Source: Streptomyces toyocaensis (GTDB lineage Bacteria; Actinomycetota; Actinomycetes; Streptomycetales; Streptomycetaceae). Taken from it: a DNA stretch of 64,000 nucleotides. Both the position numbers and the translations under genes were made by a program. The stretch covers positions 124,001 to 188,000 of the forward strand of contig NZ_JFCB01000009.1 in NCBI RefSeq assembly GCF_000725125.1, given 5' to 3'. Under the pieces are notes generated by a model that did no database searches, was not told the DNA's origin, and saw nothing but the letters and a program-made list of their open reading frames with translations. This document shows positions 35,036-43,749 of this stretch, piece after piece; the stretch's first letter is position 1; each line of letters starts with the position of its first letter.

Positions 35036-36790
35036 ATGAAGATCCACAAGTACGACACCGTCATCGTCGGCGCCGGTGGCGCCGGTATGCGGGCCGCCAT
35101 CGAGGCGACCAAGCGCAGCCGCACCGCCGTGCTGACCAAGCTCTACCCCACCCGCTCCCACACGGGCGCCGCGCAGGGCGGCATGGCCGCCGCGCTGGCC
35201 AACGTGGAGGAGGACAACTGGGAGTGGCACACCTTCGACACGGTCAAGGGCGGTGACTACCTGGTCGACCAGGACGCGGCCGAGATCCTGGCGAAGGAGG
35301 CCATCGACTCCGTCCTCGACCTGGAGAAGATGGGCCTGCCGTTCAACCGGACCCCGAACGGCACCATCGACCAGCGCCGCTTCGGCGGTCACAGCCGCAA
35401 CCACGGCGAGGCCCCGGTCCGCCGCTCCTGCTACGCGGCCGACCGCACCGGCCACATGATCCTCCAGACGCTGTACCAGAACTGCGTCAAGGAGGGCGTG
35501 GAGTTCTTCAACGAGTTCTACGTCCTGGACCAGCTGATCACCGAGGTCGACGGCGTCAAGAAGTCGGCCGGTGTGGTCGCCTACGAGCTGGCCACCGGCG
35601 AGATCCACGTCTTCCAGGCGAAGGCCGTGATCTACGCCTCCGGCGGCACCGGCAAGTTCTTCAAGGTGACGTCGAACGCGCACACGCTGACCGGTGACGG
35701 TCAGGCCGCCGTGTACCGGCGCGGGCTGCCGCTGGAGGACATGGAGTTCTTCCAGTTCCACCCGACCGGCATCTGGCGCATGGGCATCCTGCTGACGGAG
35801 GGCGCCCGCGGTGAGGGCGGCATCCTCCGCAACAAGGACGGCGAGCGCTTCATGGAGAAGTACGCGCCGGTCATGAAGGACCTCGCCTCGCGTGACGTCG
35901 TCTCGCGCTCCATCTACACGGAGATCCGCGAGGGCCGCGGCTGCGGTCCCGAGGGCGACCACGTCTTCCTGGACCTCACCCACCTCCCGCCGGAGCAGCT
36001 GGACGCCAAGCTGCCCGACATCACGGAGTTCGCGCGGACCTACCTCGGCATCGAGCCCTACACGGACCCGATCCCGATCCAGCCCACCGCCCACTACGCG
36101 ATGGGCGGCATCCCGACCAACGTCCAGGGGGAGGTCCTGGCGGACAACACCACCGTGGTCCCCGGTCTGTACGCGGCCGGCGAGGTCGCGTGCGTGTCCG
36201 TGCACGGCGCCAACCGTCTGGGCACCAACTCGCTGCTCGACATCAACGTGTTCGGCAAGCGGGCGGGCATCGCCGCGGCGGAGTACTCGCAGACCGCCGA
36301 CTTCGTGGAGCTGCCGGAGAACCCGGAGTCCCTCGTCGTCGAGCAGATCGAGCGGCTGCGCTCCTCCACCGGCAACGAGCGGGTGGCCGAGCTCCGCCGC
36401 GAGCTGCAGGAGACCATGGACGCCAACGTCATGGTGTTCCGCACCGAGCAGACGATCAAGACGGCGGTCGAGAAGATCGCCGAGCTGCGCGCGCGCTACA
36501 AGAACGTCGCCGTCCAGGACAAGGGCAAGCGGTTCAACACCGACCTCCTCGAGGCCGTCGAGCTGGGCAACCTGCTCGACCTGGCCGAGGTCATGGCCGT
36601 CTCCGCGCTGGCCCGCAAGGAGTCCCGCGGCGGTCACTACCGCGAGGACTACCCGAACCGCGACGACGTCAACTTCATGCGCCACACCATGGCGTACCGC
36701 GAGGTCGGCGCCGACGGCACCGAGACCGTCCGTCTGGACTACAAGCCGGTCGTCCAGACCCGCTACCAGCCGATGGAGCGTAAGTACTGA
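35036..36790 (+). CDS. sdhA: Succinate dehydrogenase flavoprotein subunit
   Basis: Oxidises succinate to fumarate in the TCA cycle and passes electrons to SdhB. 584 residues: an N-terminal FAD-binding fold [10 protein letters not shown], the covalent-FAD His in [14 protein letters not shown] (about residue 42), the capping domain, the catalytic region HPTGIW and the active-site Arg in [12 protein letters not shown], and a second FAD motif [24 protein letters not shown]. The length is normal. It starts at ATG 35036, 19 nt after sdhD, and its stop codon shares one base with the sdhB start. Confidence 0.98.
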   Translation: MKIHKYDTVIVGAGGAGMRAAIEATKRSRTAVLTKLYPTRSHTGAAQGGMAAALANVEEDNWEWHTFDTVKGGDYLVDQDAAEILAKEAIDSVLDLEKMGLPFNRTPNGTIDQRRFGGHSRNHGEAPVRRSCYAADRTGHMILQTLYQNCVKEGVEFFNEFYVLDQLITEVDGVKKSAGVVAYELATGEIHVFQAKAVIYASGGTGKFFKVTSNAHTLTGDGQAAVYRRGLPLEDMEFFQFHPTGIWRMGILLTEGARGEGGILRNKDGERFMEKYAPVMKDLASRDVVSRSIYTEIREGRGCGPEGDHVFLDLTHLPPEQLDAKLPDITEFARTYLGIEPYTDPIPIQPTAHYAMGGIPTNVQGEVLADNTTVVPGLYAAGEVACVSVHGANRLGTNSLLDINVFGKRAGIAAAEYSQTADFVELPENPESLVVEQIERLRSSTGNERVAELRRELQETMDANVMVFRTEQTIKTAVEKIAELRARYKNVAVQDKGKRFNTDLLEAVELGNLLDLAEVMAVSALARKESRGGHYREDYPNRDDVNFMRHTMAYREVGADGTETVRLDYKPVVQTRYQPMERKY

Positions 36791-37569
36791 TGGCTACCCC
36801 TGTTCTGGACAAGGCGGACGCGGCCGGTTCCCCCGAGCCCGGTTTCGCCGACTCCCCCTACATCACCGTCACCTTCCGGATCCGCCGGTTCAACCCGGAG
36901 GTCTCGGCCGACGCGACCTGGGAAGACTTCCAGCTGGAGATCGACCCCAAGGAGCGCGTCCTCGACGGTCTGCACAAGATCAAGTGGGAGCTGGACGGCA
37001 CGCTGACCTTCCGCCGCTCCTGCGCCCACGGCATCTGCGGTTCGGACGCCATGCGGATCAACGGCAAGAACCGCCTGGCGTGCAAGACGCTGATCAAGGA
37101 CATCAACCCCGAGAAGCCGATCACGATCGAGGCCATCAAGGGCCTCACGGTCCTCAAGGACCTGGTCGTGGACATGGAGCCGTTCTTCCAGGCGTACCGG
37201 GACGTGATGCCCTTCCTGATCACGAAGGACACCAACGAGCCGACGCGCGAGCGGCTGCAGTCCGCCGAGGACCGCGAGCGCTTCGACGACACGACCAAGT
37301 GCATCCTGTGTGCCGCGTGCACGTCCTCGTGCCCGGTGTTCTGGAACGACGGCCAGTACTTCGGCCCGGCCGCCATCGTCAACGCGCACCGCTTCATCTT
37401 CGACTCGCGTGACGAGGCCGGCGAGCAGCGCCTGGAGGTCCTCAACGACCGCGACGGCGTCTGGCGCTGCCGCACGACCTTCAACTGCACGGACGCCTGC
37501 CCGCGCGGCATCGAGGTCACGAAGGCGATCGCGGAAGTGAAGCGCGCGCTGATCACGCGCCGCTACTGA
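36790..37569 (+). CDS. sdhB: Succinate dehydrogenase iron-sulphur subunit
   Basis: Carries electrons from FAD to quinone through three clusters. 259 residues: a [2Fe-2S] domain with CAHGICGSDAMRINGKNRLAC, then CILCAACTSSCP for [4Fe-4S] and CRTTFNCTDACPRGIEV for [3Fe-4S]. The N-terminal 20 residues are an actinobacterial extension. ATG at 36790 overlaps the sdhA stop (TGATG), so translation is coupled. A strong hairpin at 37593 ends the operon. Confidence 0.98.
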   Translation: MATPVLDKADAAGSPEPGFADSPYITVTFRIRRFNPEVSADATWEDFQLEIDPKERVLDGLHKIKWELDGTLTFRRSCAHGICGSDAMRINGKNRLACKTLIKDINPEKPITIEAIKGLTVLKDLVVDMEPFFQAYRDVMPFLITKDTNEPTRERLQSAEDRERFDDTTKCILCAACTSSCPVFWNDGQYFGPAAIVNAHRFIFDSRDEAGEQRLEVLNDRDGVWRCRTTFNCTDACPRGIEVTKAIAEVKRALITRRY

Positions 37570-37592
37570 CGTCACGTCGCCGCCACGTCCGG

Positions 37593-37625
37593 GAGGGCCC
37601 CGTTTCCGCTGGGAACGGGGCCCTC
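37593..37625 (+). terminator. Terminator of the sdhCDAB operon
   Basis: GAGGGCCCCGTTTCC pairs with GGGAACGGGGCCCTC across a 3-nt loop (GCT) with one mismatch, beginning 24 nt after the sdhB stop. Confidence 0.85.
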
Positions 37626-37726
37626 TGGCATATGCCACACGATGGGGTGAACGCAGCCGAGACGGACGTGAGGGCGTCTCCCGCCCTACGATGATGGTCT
37701 CGACACCAGCCCCTAGGAGGCACGCG

Positions 37727-38338
37727 ATGTCCGCAGCATCCGTCGAGCGGCCCCACGACGAGCATCCGCTGATCGCGGAGGCGAACCGTCTCATGGACCG
37801 CAATCCGGGCTACCGCGTCGAGATCATCGGAGGCCAGCTCCTCGTGACCCCGCCACCGGACGGCCCGCACGCCCGTGCCCTGACCACACTGATGCTCCCC
37901 TTCATCACAGCCGGACTGCACGGCGGGGAGACCGAGGTACTCCAGGGCGTCGGCCTCTGGCTGCCCACCGACACCGAGGACTACGCCATTCCCGACCTGG
38001 TGGTCGCGGACTCCGACTTCGACGACCACCTCATCGAGAACAACTGCTACGACCCGGTCTGCTTCCGCCTCGTCCTGGAGGTCACCTCCAGCAACTGGAA
38101 GACCGACCTGAAGGCCAAGGTCGCCGCCTACGCCGAGGCGAAGATCCCCGTCTACGTCATCGTCGACCGCGAGCACCAGCGTCTCCACATCCTGACCGAT
38201 CCGGTCGGGAACGAGTACGCCGGCCACCGCTTCCACTCCCCCGGCCAGCAGGTCACCCTCCCCGACTCCATCGGCGCCAAGGTCACCCTGGACGTGGCCG
38301 GGATCCTCCGCGCCGGGCAGCCCCGCACGGCCGGCTGA
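37727..38338 (+). CDS. Uma2 family (DUF820) restriction-endonuclease-like protein
   Basis: A 203-residue PD-(D/E)XK fold protein of the Uma2 family, abundant in Streptomyces and cyanobacteria. Family blocks are PGYRVEIIGGQLLVTPPPDGPHA, AIPDLVVAD (catalytic Asp), FRLVLEVTSSNWKTDLKAK (E-x-x-S and Lys of the nuclease core) and KIPVYVIVDREHQRLHI. Biological role is unsettled. ATG at 37727 is preceded by AGGAGG. It is a single gene between the sdh operon and a TetR gene. An inverted repeat with 9-bp arms follows the stop. Confidence 0.9.
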   Translation: MSAASVERPHDEHPLIAEANRLMDRNPGYRVEIIGGQLLVTPPPDGPHARALTTLMLPFITAGLHGGETEVLQGVGLWLPTDTEDYAIPDLVVADSDFDDHLIENNCYDPVCFRLVLEVTSSNWKTDLKAKVAAYAEAKIPVYVIVDREHQRLHILTDPVGNEYAGHRFHSPGQQVTLPDSIGAKVTLDVAGILRAGQPRTAG

Positions 38339-38342
38339 GTCG

Positions 38343-38379
38343 CGTACCGGCCCCCACGCCGAGCAGCGACGCCGGTACG
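38343..38379 (+). terminator. Inverted repeat after the Uma2 gene
   Basis: CGTACCGGC (38343-38351) and GCCGGTACG (38371-38379) are exact complements around a 19-nt loop, starting 5 nt after the stop codon. Because of the large loop it is only a possible terminator. Confidence 0.4.
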
Positions 38380-38424
38380 TGCAGCGCGCCGTGGGGCGCC
38401 CGCCCCGGGCGTTAGGCTCCCTTC

Positions 38425-39210
38425 GTGCCCGCGAAGAACGACGGCCCCGACGACGGTGCCCCCCTCAGCAAGTCCGAGCAGACCCGCGCACTGATCCTCC
38501 AGACGGCCATGCGGCTGTTCCAGGAACGCGGCTACGACAAGACGACCATGCGGGCCATCGCCAAGGAGGCCGGGGTCTCCGTCGGCAACGCGTACTACTA
38601 CTTCGAGGGCAAGGAACACCTGATCCAGGGTTTCTACGACCGGATCGCCGCCGAGCACCAGGTGGCGACCCGGGAGATCCTCGCCCGCGAGACCGATCTG
38701 GAGACCCGCCTCGCGGGCGTGCTGAAGGCGTGGCTGGACGTCGCCGCGCCGTACCACGAGTTCGCGGTGCAGTTCTTCAAGAACGCCGCCGACCCGGACA
38801 GCCCGCTCAGCCCCTTCTCCCCCGAGTCGGAGCACGCGCGCGTGGAGGCGATCAGCGTGCACCGGGCGGTGCTCGCCGGGACGAGGACCAAGGTCCCCGA
38901 GGAACTGCGCGACATCCTGCCGGAGCTGATGTGGCTGTCGCAGATGGGGCTGTGCCTGTACTGGATCTTCGACCGCACCGAGGGCCGCGAGCGCAGTTAC
39001 CGGCTCGCCGAGCGCGGTGCCCGGCTCACCGCGCGGGGCATCGCCCTGGCCCGCTTCCGGGTGCTGCGGCCGCTCGTGCGTGAGGTGCACGAACTGTTCA
39101 CGGACTTCCTGCCCGGGATGACGAAGGCGCTGCCCGACCCCGCGAGGAAGTCCGCGTCCACCCAGCGGGGGACACCCGTCGACGACGAGCGCCCCGGCAC
39201 CGTCGACTGA
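38425..39210 (+). CDS. TetR/AcrR family transcriptional regulator
   Basis: DNA-binding repressor of 261 residues. The N-terminal helix-turn-helix is typical: ILQTAMRLFQERGYDKTTMRAIAKEAGVSVGNAYYYFEGKEHLI at about residues 28-71. The rest is the ligand-binding and dimerisation domain, with a YHEFAVQFFKNAADP segment and an Arg-rich C-terminus. GTG at 38425. No obvious target is adjacent; the metallophosphoesterase gene downstream is convergent. The inducer is unknown. Confidence 0.93.
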   Translation: MPAKNDGPDDGAPLSKSEQTRALILQTAMRLFQERGYDKTTMRAIAKEAGVSVGNAYYYFEGKEHLIQGFYDRIAAEHQVATREILARETDLETRLAGVLKAWLDVAAPYHEFAVQFFKNAADPDSPLSPFSPESEHARVEAISVHRAVLAGTRTKVPEELRDILPELMWLSQMGLCLYWIFDRTEGRERSYRLAERGARLTARGIALARFRVLRPLVREVHELFTDFLPGMTKALPDPARKSASTQRGTPVDDERPGTVD

Positions 39211-39430
39211 CGGCGTGTACCGGCGCGGTGACGCACCTGGCGGCCCTGTCCGGCCGGCAGGAGCAGCAGCGGCCGTGCCGGGGTGAAGCGGTCGGTGACG
39301 TGTCCGACGAGGCCGCCCGTGAGGCCGGTGTCGCCGGCCTGCGCCGTGCCGGCCGCTGTACGCGCGTCCGTCGCGGCGACACCGTGCGCGGCGGCCGGTG
39401 CGCCCACCCCCACGCCGGTGGCAGGCGCCC
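39211..39430. other. Intergenic region between convergent genes
   Basis: This 220-bp region lies between the TetR stop and the metallophosphoesterase stop. The minus strand can be read as a short stretch loosely resembling part of a major-facilitator transporter, but without start, signature or length. I treat it as noncoding, possibly decayed. Confidence 0.4.
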
Positions 39431-40738
39431 TCACGCCTCCCGCGAGGCCAGCTCGATCACTGTGACGTCGGACGGGGCCCCCACCCGGGTGGGCGGCCCC
39501 CAGGCACCGGCACCCCGGCTGACGTACAGCTGCGTGTCACCGTAGCGATCGAGCCCAGCCAGCGTCGGATTCGCGCCGCGGGCGATCAGATTGCCGGGCC
39601 ACAGCTGCCCCCCATGCGTATGGCCCGACAACTGCAGGTCCACCCCATGGTCCACGGCCTGATGAATCTGCACGGGCTGATGTGCCATCAACACACACGC
39701 CCGCTCCCGGTCCCGGTCCCCCAGCGCCCGCGCGTAGTCCGGTCCCTGCCCCTCGTCCTCCCCGGCCAGGTCGTTGACCCCCGCCAGATCGAAGTGGGGC
39801 AGCTCCGTCCTCGCGTTCTCCAGCGGAGTCAGCCCGAGCCGCCGCACCTCGTCGACCCACTGCTCGGCCCCGGAGAAGTACTCGTGGTTGCCGGTGACGA
39901 AGAAGGAGCCATGACGCGCCCTCAGCCGCGCCAGCGGAGCCGCGGCCGGCCCCAGGTCCTTCACACTGCCGTCCACCAGGTCCCCGACGACCGCGATGAG
40001 GTCCGGCTGGGTCGAGTTGATCGTGTCCACGACCTTCTGCGCGAAGCCCCGCCCGAGCACCGGCCCCAGATGGATGTCGCTGACGACCGCGATCCGGAAA
40101 CCGTGGGCCGCCCGGGGCAGCTTGGCCAGCGGCACGGTGACCCGCTTCACGCCCGGCCCGCGCAGCACCCCGTACGTACCGTGGCCGACGGTCCCCACGG
40201 CCGCCGCGGCGGCGGCCCCCGCGACCACACGGGAGACGAACAGACGCCGGGACGGCCCCGAGGACGAGGCGGTCGCACCGGCGCCGTCCGGGTCGGCGGG
40301 GCCACCGTCCCCGCCCGCACCGGCACCCGGCGAACCGGACCCCGCGGGCGCCGCCCCCTGCCCGGCCGGTATGGGCTTCGGCTCCGCCGGGGCGCTCGCC
40401 GCCTCCGCCGTCCTCGCCCGCCGCTCCAGGACCCGGCGCAGCACCGGCCGCACCAACTCACCCGCGAGCAGCCCCAGTAGCAGGTACAGGGACAGCCCCA
40501 GCCACAGGAACCCCGGCCAGGCGAGCACCTGCTGGAGCCAGAAGGGCGCCCCGCCGTTTCCGGCGAAGAAGGCGCCGAAGGCCAGCGCCCAGCCCCCGGC
40601 GATCAGCACCGCACCCGTGCGGCGCACCGCCCCCGGGCCCCGCGTGGTGTCCCGGAACAGGCGCCGCCACACGTACCAGTTCCCCGTGACCAGGACGGCC
40701 AGAACCAGCAGCGCGATGAGGACGAAGACGATGGCCAC
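39431..40738 (-). CDS. Membrane-anchored metallophosphoesterase
   Basis: Calcineurin-like phosphoesterase of 435 residues. The N-terminal 105 residues form about three membrane helices (VFVLIALLVLAVLVTGNWYVW, AVLIAGGWALAFGAFFAG, FLWLGLSLYLLLGLLAG). After a Pro/Gly/Ala linker and another short hydrophobic stretch (ASRVVAGAAAAAAVGTVG-like), the catalytic domain shows all metal motifs: SDIHLGP, VVGDLVDG, GNHEYFSG, MAHQP and SGHTHGGQ. It resembles YkuE/YaeI enzymes that hydrolyse phospholipid or UDP-sugar phosphates. The active site is probably extracellular. ATG at 40738. Confidence 0.92.
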   Translation of the reverse strand: MAIVFVLIALLVLAVLVTGNWYVWRRLFRDTTRGPGAVRRTGAVLIAGGWALAFGAFFAGNGGAPFWLQQVLAWPGFLWLGLSLYLLLGLLAGELVRPVLRRVLERRARTAEAASAPAEPKPIPAGQGAAPAGSGSPGAGAGGDGGPADPDGAGATASSSGPSRRLFVSRVVAGAAAAAAVGTVGHGTYGVLRGPGVKRVTVPLAKLPRAAHGFRIAVVSDIHLGPVLGRGFAQKVVDTINSTQPDLIAVVGDLVDGSVKDLGPAAAPLARLRARHGSFFVTGNHEYFSGAEQWVDEVRRLGLTPLENARTELPHFDLAGVNDLAGEDEGQGPDYARALGDRDRERACVLMAHQPVQIHQAVDHGVDLQLSGHTHGGQLWPGNLIARGANPTLAGLDRYGDTQLYVSRGAGAWGPPTRVGAPSDVTVIELASREA

Positions 40739-40760
40739 GGTGCGGAGTCCCTGCTTTCCG

Positions 40761-41012
40761 TTACGACGTCGTGCGTGACGCCCGGCTCAGTGCGCGCAGC
40801 CCGCGCAACCCGATGCCGCCGATGACCGTCCCCCATACGAAGGACGCGACGGCGAGCGTCAGATGAACGAAGAAGTAGGCCGTCGGATTCCCGTCGTCGA
40901 ACGCGAGCCCGCTGCTGTCCTTGACCAGGTTCTTGACGAAAGTGATCCAGATGACCCAGCTCCACATCCCGAAGGCGAGCAGGAACCAGGAGACGGGACG
41001 GCTGAGTTTCAC
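40761..41012 (-). CDS. SCO4848 family small membrane protein
   Basis: An 83-residue membrane protein with two helices (VSWFLLAFGMWSWVIWITFVKNL and AYFFVHLTLAVASFVWGTVIGGIGL). Its order beside the D,D-carboxypeptidase matches S. coelicolor SCO4848, for which the family is named. GTG at 41012 has AAAGG 9 nt upstream; the antisense open frame extending to 41771 is not real. It lies 22 nt upstream of the metallophosphoesterase gene, so the two probably form an operon. Function unknown. Confidence 0.82.
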   Translation of the reverse strand: MKLSRPVSWFLLAFGMWSWVIWITFVKNLVKDSSGLAFDDGNPTAYFFVHLTLAVASFVWGTVIGGIGLRGLRALSRASRTTS

Positions 41013-41184
41013 CGGAACAGACCTTTCATCGCAGCGCCGGGCTCCCGCGGCCGGCCGGGGGTCCGGGGCGTGTCCCCCGGTTGAGCACGGCATGCCTCCA
41101 GTATCACCGGCCACTGTCCGGTTCCTTGCCCGGGGTGGCGACCGGGGCGGGACATCCCCGGATGTGGCATGTACCTTTCCGACC

Positions 41185-42459
41185 GTGCCCGCACCCAAGA
41201 ACACCGTCCGGCGCTCACTGCTGGTCGCGTCCGCCGTCCTGCTGTCCACCGCGCTGACCGCGCCCGTCGCACTGGCGGCACCCAAGCCGTCGACGACCCC
41301 GTCGGCCACTCCCCCGGCGCGGATGTCGACGGTGGGTGGCGCCCGGCTCGGGCAGCCGGGGACGCAGGTCAACCTGGCGAGCGGAGTCCCGGTGCTGCCG
41401 AAGGGGCTGTCGGCCCGGTCCTGGATCGTCGCCGACGCCGAGTCCGGCGAGGTGCTCGCCGCGCACAACGCGCACTGGCGGCTGGCCCCGGCGAGCACGC
41501 TGAAGATGCTGTTCGCCGACACGCTGCTGCCGAAGTGGCCCAGGACGACGGAGCACACGGTGGAGGTCTCCGACCTGGCCGGTGTCGGGGCCGGTTCCAG
41601 CATGGTCGGGATCAAGGAGGAGGAGACGTACACGGTCCACGACCTGTGGCTGGGCGTGTTCCTTCGCTCCGGCAACGACGCGGTGCACGTGCTGTCCGCC
41701 ATGAACGGAGGCGTCGAGAACACCGTCGACGAGATGAACGAGCACGCCGAGGAGCTCCAGGCCCTCGACACGTATGTGGTCAGCCCGGACGGCTACGACG
41801 CCGAGAGGCAGGTGTCGTCCGCGTACGACCTGACGCTGATCGCCCGCTCGGGGCTGCAGAAGAAGGACTTCCGGGAGTACGCCTCGACGGTGCGGGCGAA
41901 GTTCCCGGGCGGGACGAAGAAGAACAAGAAGGGCAAGAAGGTCCGCGGGTCCTTCGAGATCCAGAACACCAACCGGCTGCTGAGCGGTGACTCCGACGTG
42001 CCCGTCTACCAGGGCATAGCGGGTGTGAAGAACGGCAACACCACCAACGCCGGGGCCACCTTCACCGGTGTCGCCGAGCAGGGCGGCAAGGTGCTGCTGG
42101 TCACCGTGATGAACCCGCAGAAGGACGAGTCGAACGAGGTCTACAAGGAGACCGCGCGGCTGTTCGACTGGGGTTTCAAGGCGGCAGGCAAGGTCGAACC
42201 GGTCGGCGAGCTGGTGCCGCCGAGGAGCGCCGTCCGGGCCGGTGCCCGGCCGGGCCCGTCCGCCTCCCCCGGGGAGGCGGGTGTCGCCGGGGCCGGGTCG
42301 AAGCCGGTGGCGAGCGCCCCGACGGGCGGCGGCACCGACGGCATGGGGGTCGCGCTGGGCATCGCGGGCGGGTTGCTGGTGCTGCTGGCGGGCGGCGGGT
42401 ACCTGGTCAGCCGGCGCTGGCCGCTGCCGGACCTGGTGCGCCGCCGCTCGCGTCCGTGA
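41185..42459 (+). CDS. D-alanyl-D-alanine carboxypeptidase (penicillin-binding protein, S11)
   Basis: Extracellular enzyme trimming the terminal D-Ala from peptidoglycan peptides. 424 residues: a signal peptide (RRSLLVASAVLLSTALTAPVALA), an S11 domain with the serine motif STLK at 104-107 and SGN at 162-164, then a Gly/Ala/Pro-rich stalk and a C-terminal membrane anchor (GVALGIAGGLLVLLAGGGYLV) with a basic tail. The third motif, usually KTG, reads KNG (282-284). It corresponds by order to S. coelicolor SCO4847. GTG at 41185 was chosen from the signal peptide; the ribosome site is weak. The 3' end overlaps the convergent YihY gene by 53 bp. Confidence 0.92.
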   Translation: MPAPKNTVRRSLLVASAVLLSTALTAPVALAAPKPSTTPSATPPARMSTVGGARLGQPGTQVNLASGVPVLPKGLSARSWIVADAESGEVLAAHNAHWRLAPASTLKMLFADTLLPKWPRTTEHTVEVSDLAGVGAGSSMVGIKEEETYTVHDLWLGVFLRSGNDAVHVLSAMNGGVENTVDEMNEHAEELQALDTYVVSPDGYDAERQVSSAYDLTLIARSGLQKKDFREYASTVRAKFPGGTKKNKKGKKVRGSFEIQNTNRLLSGDSDVPVYQGIAGVKNGNTTNAGATFTGVAEQGGKVLLVTVMNPQKDESNEVYKETARLFDWGFKAAGKVEPVGELVPPRSAVRAGARPGPSASPGEAGVAGAGSKPVASAPTGGGTDGMGVALGIAGGLLVLLAGGGYLVSRRWPLPDLVRRRSRP

Positions 42460-43324
42460 CCGCGGGCACCTCGTCCTGTTTGCTCCGCGTCGCCGTCCAG
42501 GCGGCGCAGAACAGGACCAGTTTGGACGTGAAGTTGATCCACAGCAGCAGGGCCACCGGGACGCCGAACGCGCCGTACATGCTCTTCGCGGCCACTCCCT
42601 GCATATAGCCGCTGAGCAGCAGCTTCAGCAGTTCGAAGCCGACCGCGCCGGTGAGCGCGGCGACGATCAGCCGGTGCCGGGTGGGTTCCACGCCGGGCAG
42701 CAGGGTGAGGACGTACAGCAGGAGCAGGAAGTCGGCGCCCACGGCGACGGCGAACGCCGCGACGTGCAGGACGATCCCGCCCCAGCCGCCCTTCTCCAGC
42801 CCGATGGCGTCGCTGATCCGGCCGACCAGCGCGGAGGCGACGGTGGAGGCGACGAGGGTGACCAGGAGCGCGCCGCCGAGCCCGAGGAGGATGCCCGCGT
42901 CCTTGCCCTTGCGCACGACGGGGTTCTCCTCCTCGTCGGGCAGTTCCCACACCGCGCGCAGGCAGTCGCGCATCGCTCCGGCCCAGCTGATGCCGGTGAG
43001 GAGCAGGACGGCACCGGCGATGAGCCCGACGGTGCCGGCGTTCTGCACCAGGTCCTCGACGTTCAGCTGGTCGGAGATGCCGGGCACCTGGTCGGTGATG
43101 CTGTCCTGGAGGGTGTTCTGCTGGTCCTGGCTGAGCGTGGCGGCGCCGATCGTCGCGGCCACGGTGAGCAGCGGGAACAGCGCGACGAAGCTCCGGAACG
43201 TCATCGCGGCGGCCAGCCGCGTCCAGTGCACGCGGTCCAGACGCTCGTACGACCGCCACGCGTGCGTGAGCATCAGACGCGCCACCCACGGCCCCACACC
43301 CGGGAGCTTTTTCAGCCAGTCCAT
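42407..43324 (-). CDS. YihY/UPF0761 (BrkB-like) family membrane protein
   Basis: Integral membrane protein of about 305 residues with six helices. The family signature appears in RLAAAMTFRSFVALFPLLTVAATIG and in the C-terminal GAFGVPVALLLWINFTSKLVLFCAAW. It was once annotated as ribonuclease BN; the true role is unclear, perhaps transport or lipid handling. ATG at 43324. It is the last gene of a tightly coupled minus-strand set with PAP2, UbiA and GtrA (13-bp overlap with GtrA), so it may act in the same polyprenyl-lipid pathway. The last 53 bp overlap the carboxypeptidase gene on the other strand. Confidence 0.9.
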   Translation of the reverse strand: MDWLKKLPGVGPWVARLMLTHAWRSYERLDRVHWTRLAAAMTFRSFVALFPLLTVAATIGAATLSQDQQNTLQDSITDQVPGISDQLNVEDLVQNAGTVGLIAGAVLLLTGISWAGAMRDCLRAVWELPDEEENPVVRKGKDAGILLGLGGALLVTLVASTVASALVGRISDAIGLEKGGWGGIVLHVAAFAVAVGADFLLLLYVLTLLPGVEPTRHRLIVAALTGAVGFELLKLLLSGYMQGVAAKSMYGAFGVPVALLLWINFTSKLVLFCAAWTATRSKQDEVPAVTDASGGAPGPAAASAG

Positions 43325-43749
43325 GAGCCGACTCTGCCCGCGTTGCGGAAGACCAATGTCCTGGTGCCCCAGAACCGGACACCGGTGGCCAGCGCCATGC
43401 CGATCACCGCGCCGGACACGGTGTCCGCGCGTTGCGAGGTGAGGCCGAGCCCGTAGTGGCTGACGGCCAGGCAGAGCAGTTGCACGGCGGCGCCGGCGAG
43501 GTTGACCACGAAGAACATCGCGAAGGGGCGTGCCCCGCGCACGCGGGTGGTGCGGTAGGTGCCGTGGGCGTTGCCGGCGTAGGCGACCGCGCAGCCGGCG
43601 ACGAAGGAGAGGGCCTTCGCGGTGAGCGGGCCGCAGCCGCCGGGGCCGCGCAGGTACGTGAAGAGGGCGAGGTCGACGGCGTAGGCGAGCAGACCGGCGG
43701 TGGCGAATCCGAGGAGTTCCCGCCGGTGCCGCAGCAGACGGTCTCTCAC
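43312..43749 (-). CDS. GtrA family membrane protein
   Basis: A 145-residue protein with four helices (LLGFATAGLLAYAVDLALFTYL, LTAKALSFVAGCAVAYAGN, FAMFFVVNLAGAAVQLLCLAV, VSGAVIGMALATGVRFWGTRTLVF). GtrA proteins flip or assist polyprenyl-phosphate sugars. The mycobacterial homologue Rv3789 sits next to dprE1/dprE2, as this one does here. GTG at 43749 overlaps the UbiA stop by four bases (GTGA), indicating translational coupling. A possible flippase role for polyprenyl-phosphate arabinose is inferred from this context. Confidence 0.88.
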   Translation of the reverse strand: MRDRLLRHRRELLGFATAGLLAYAVDLALFTYLRGPGGCGPLTAKALSFVAGCAVAYAGNAHGTYRTTRVRGARPFAMFFVVNLAGAAVQLLCLAVSHYGLGLTSQRADTVSGAVIGMALATGVRFWGTRTLVFRNAGRVGSWTG

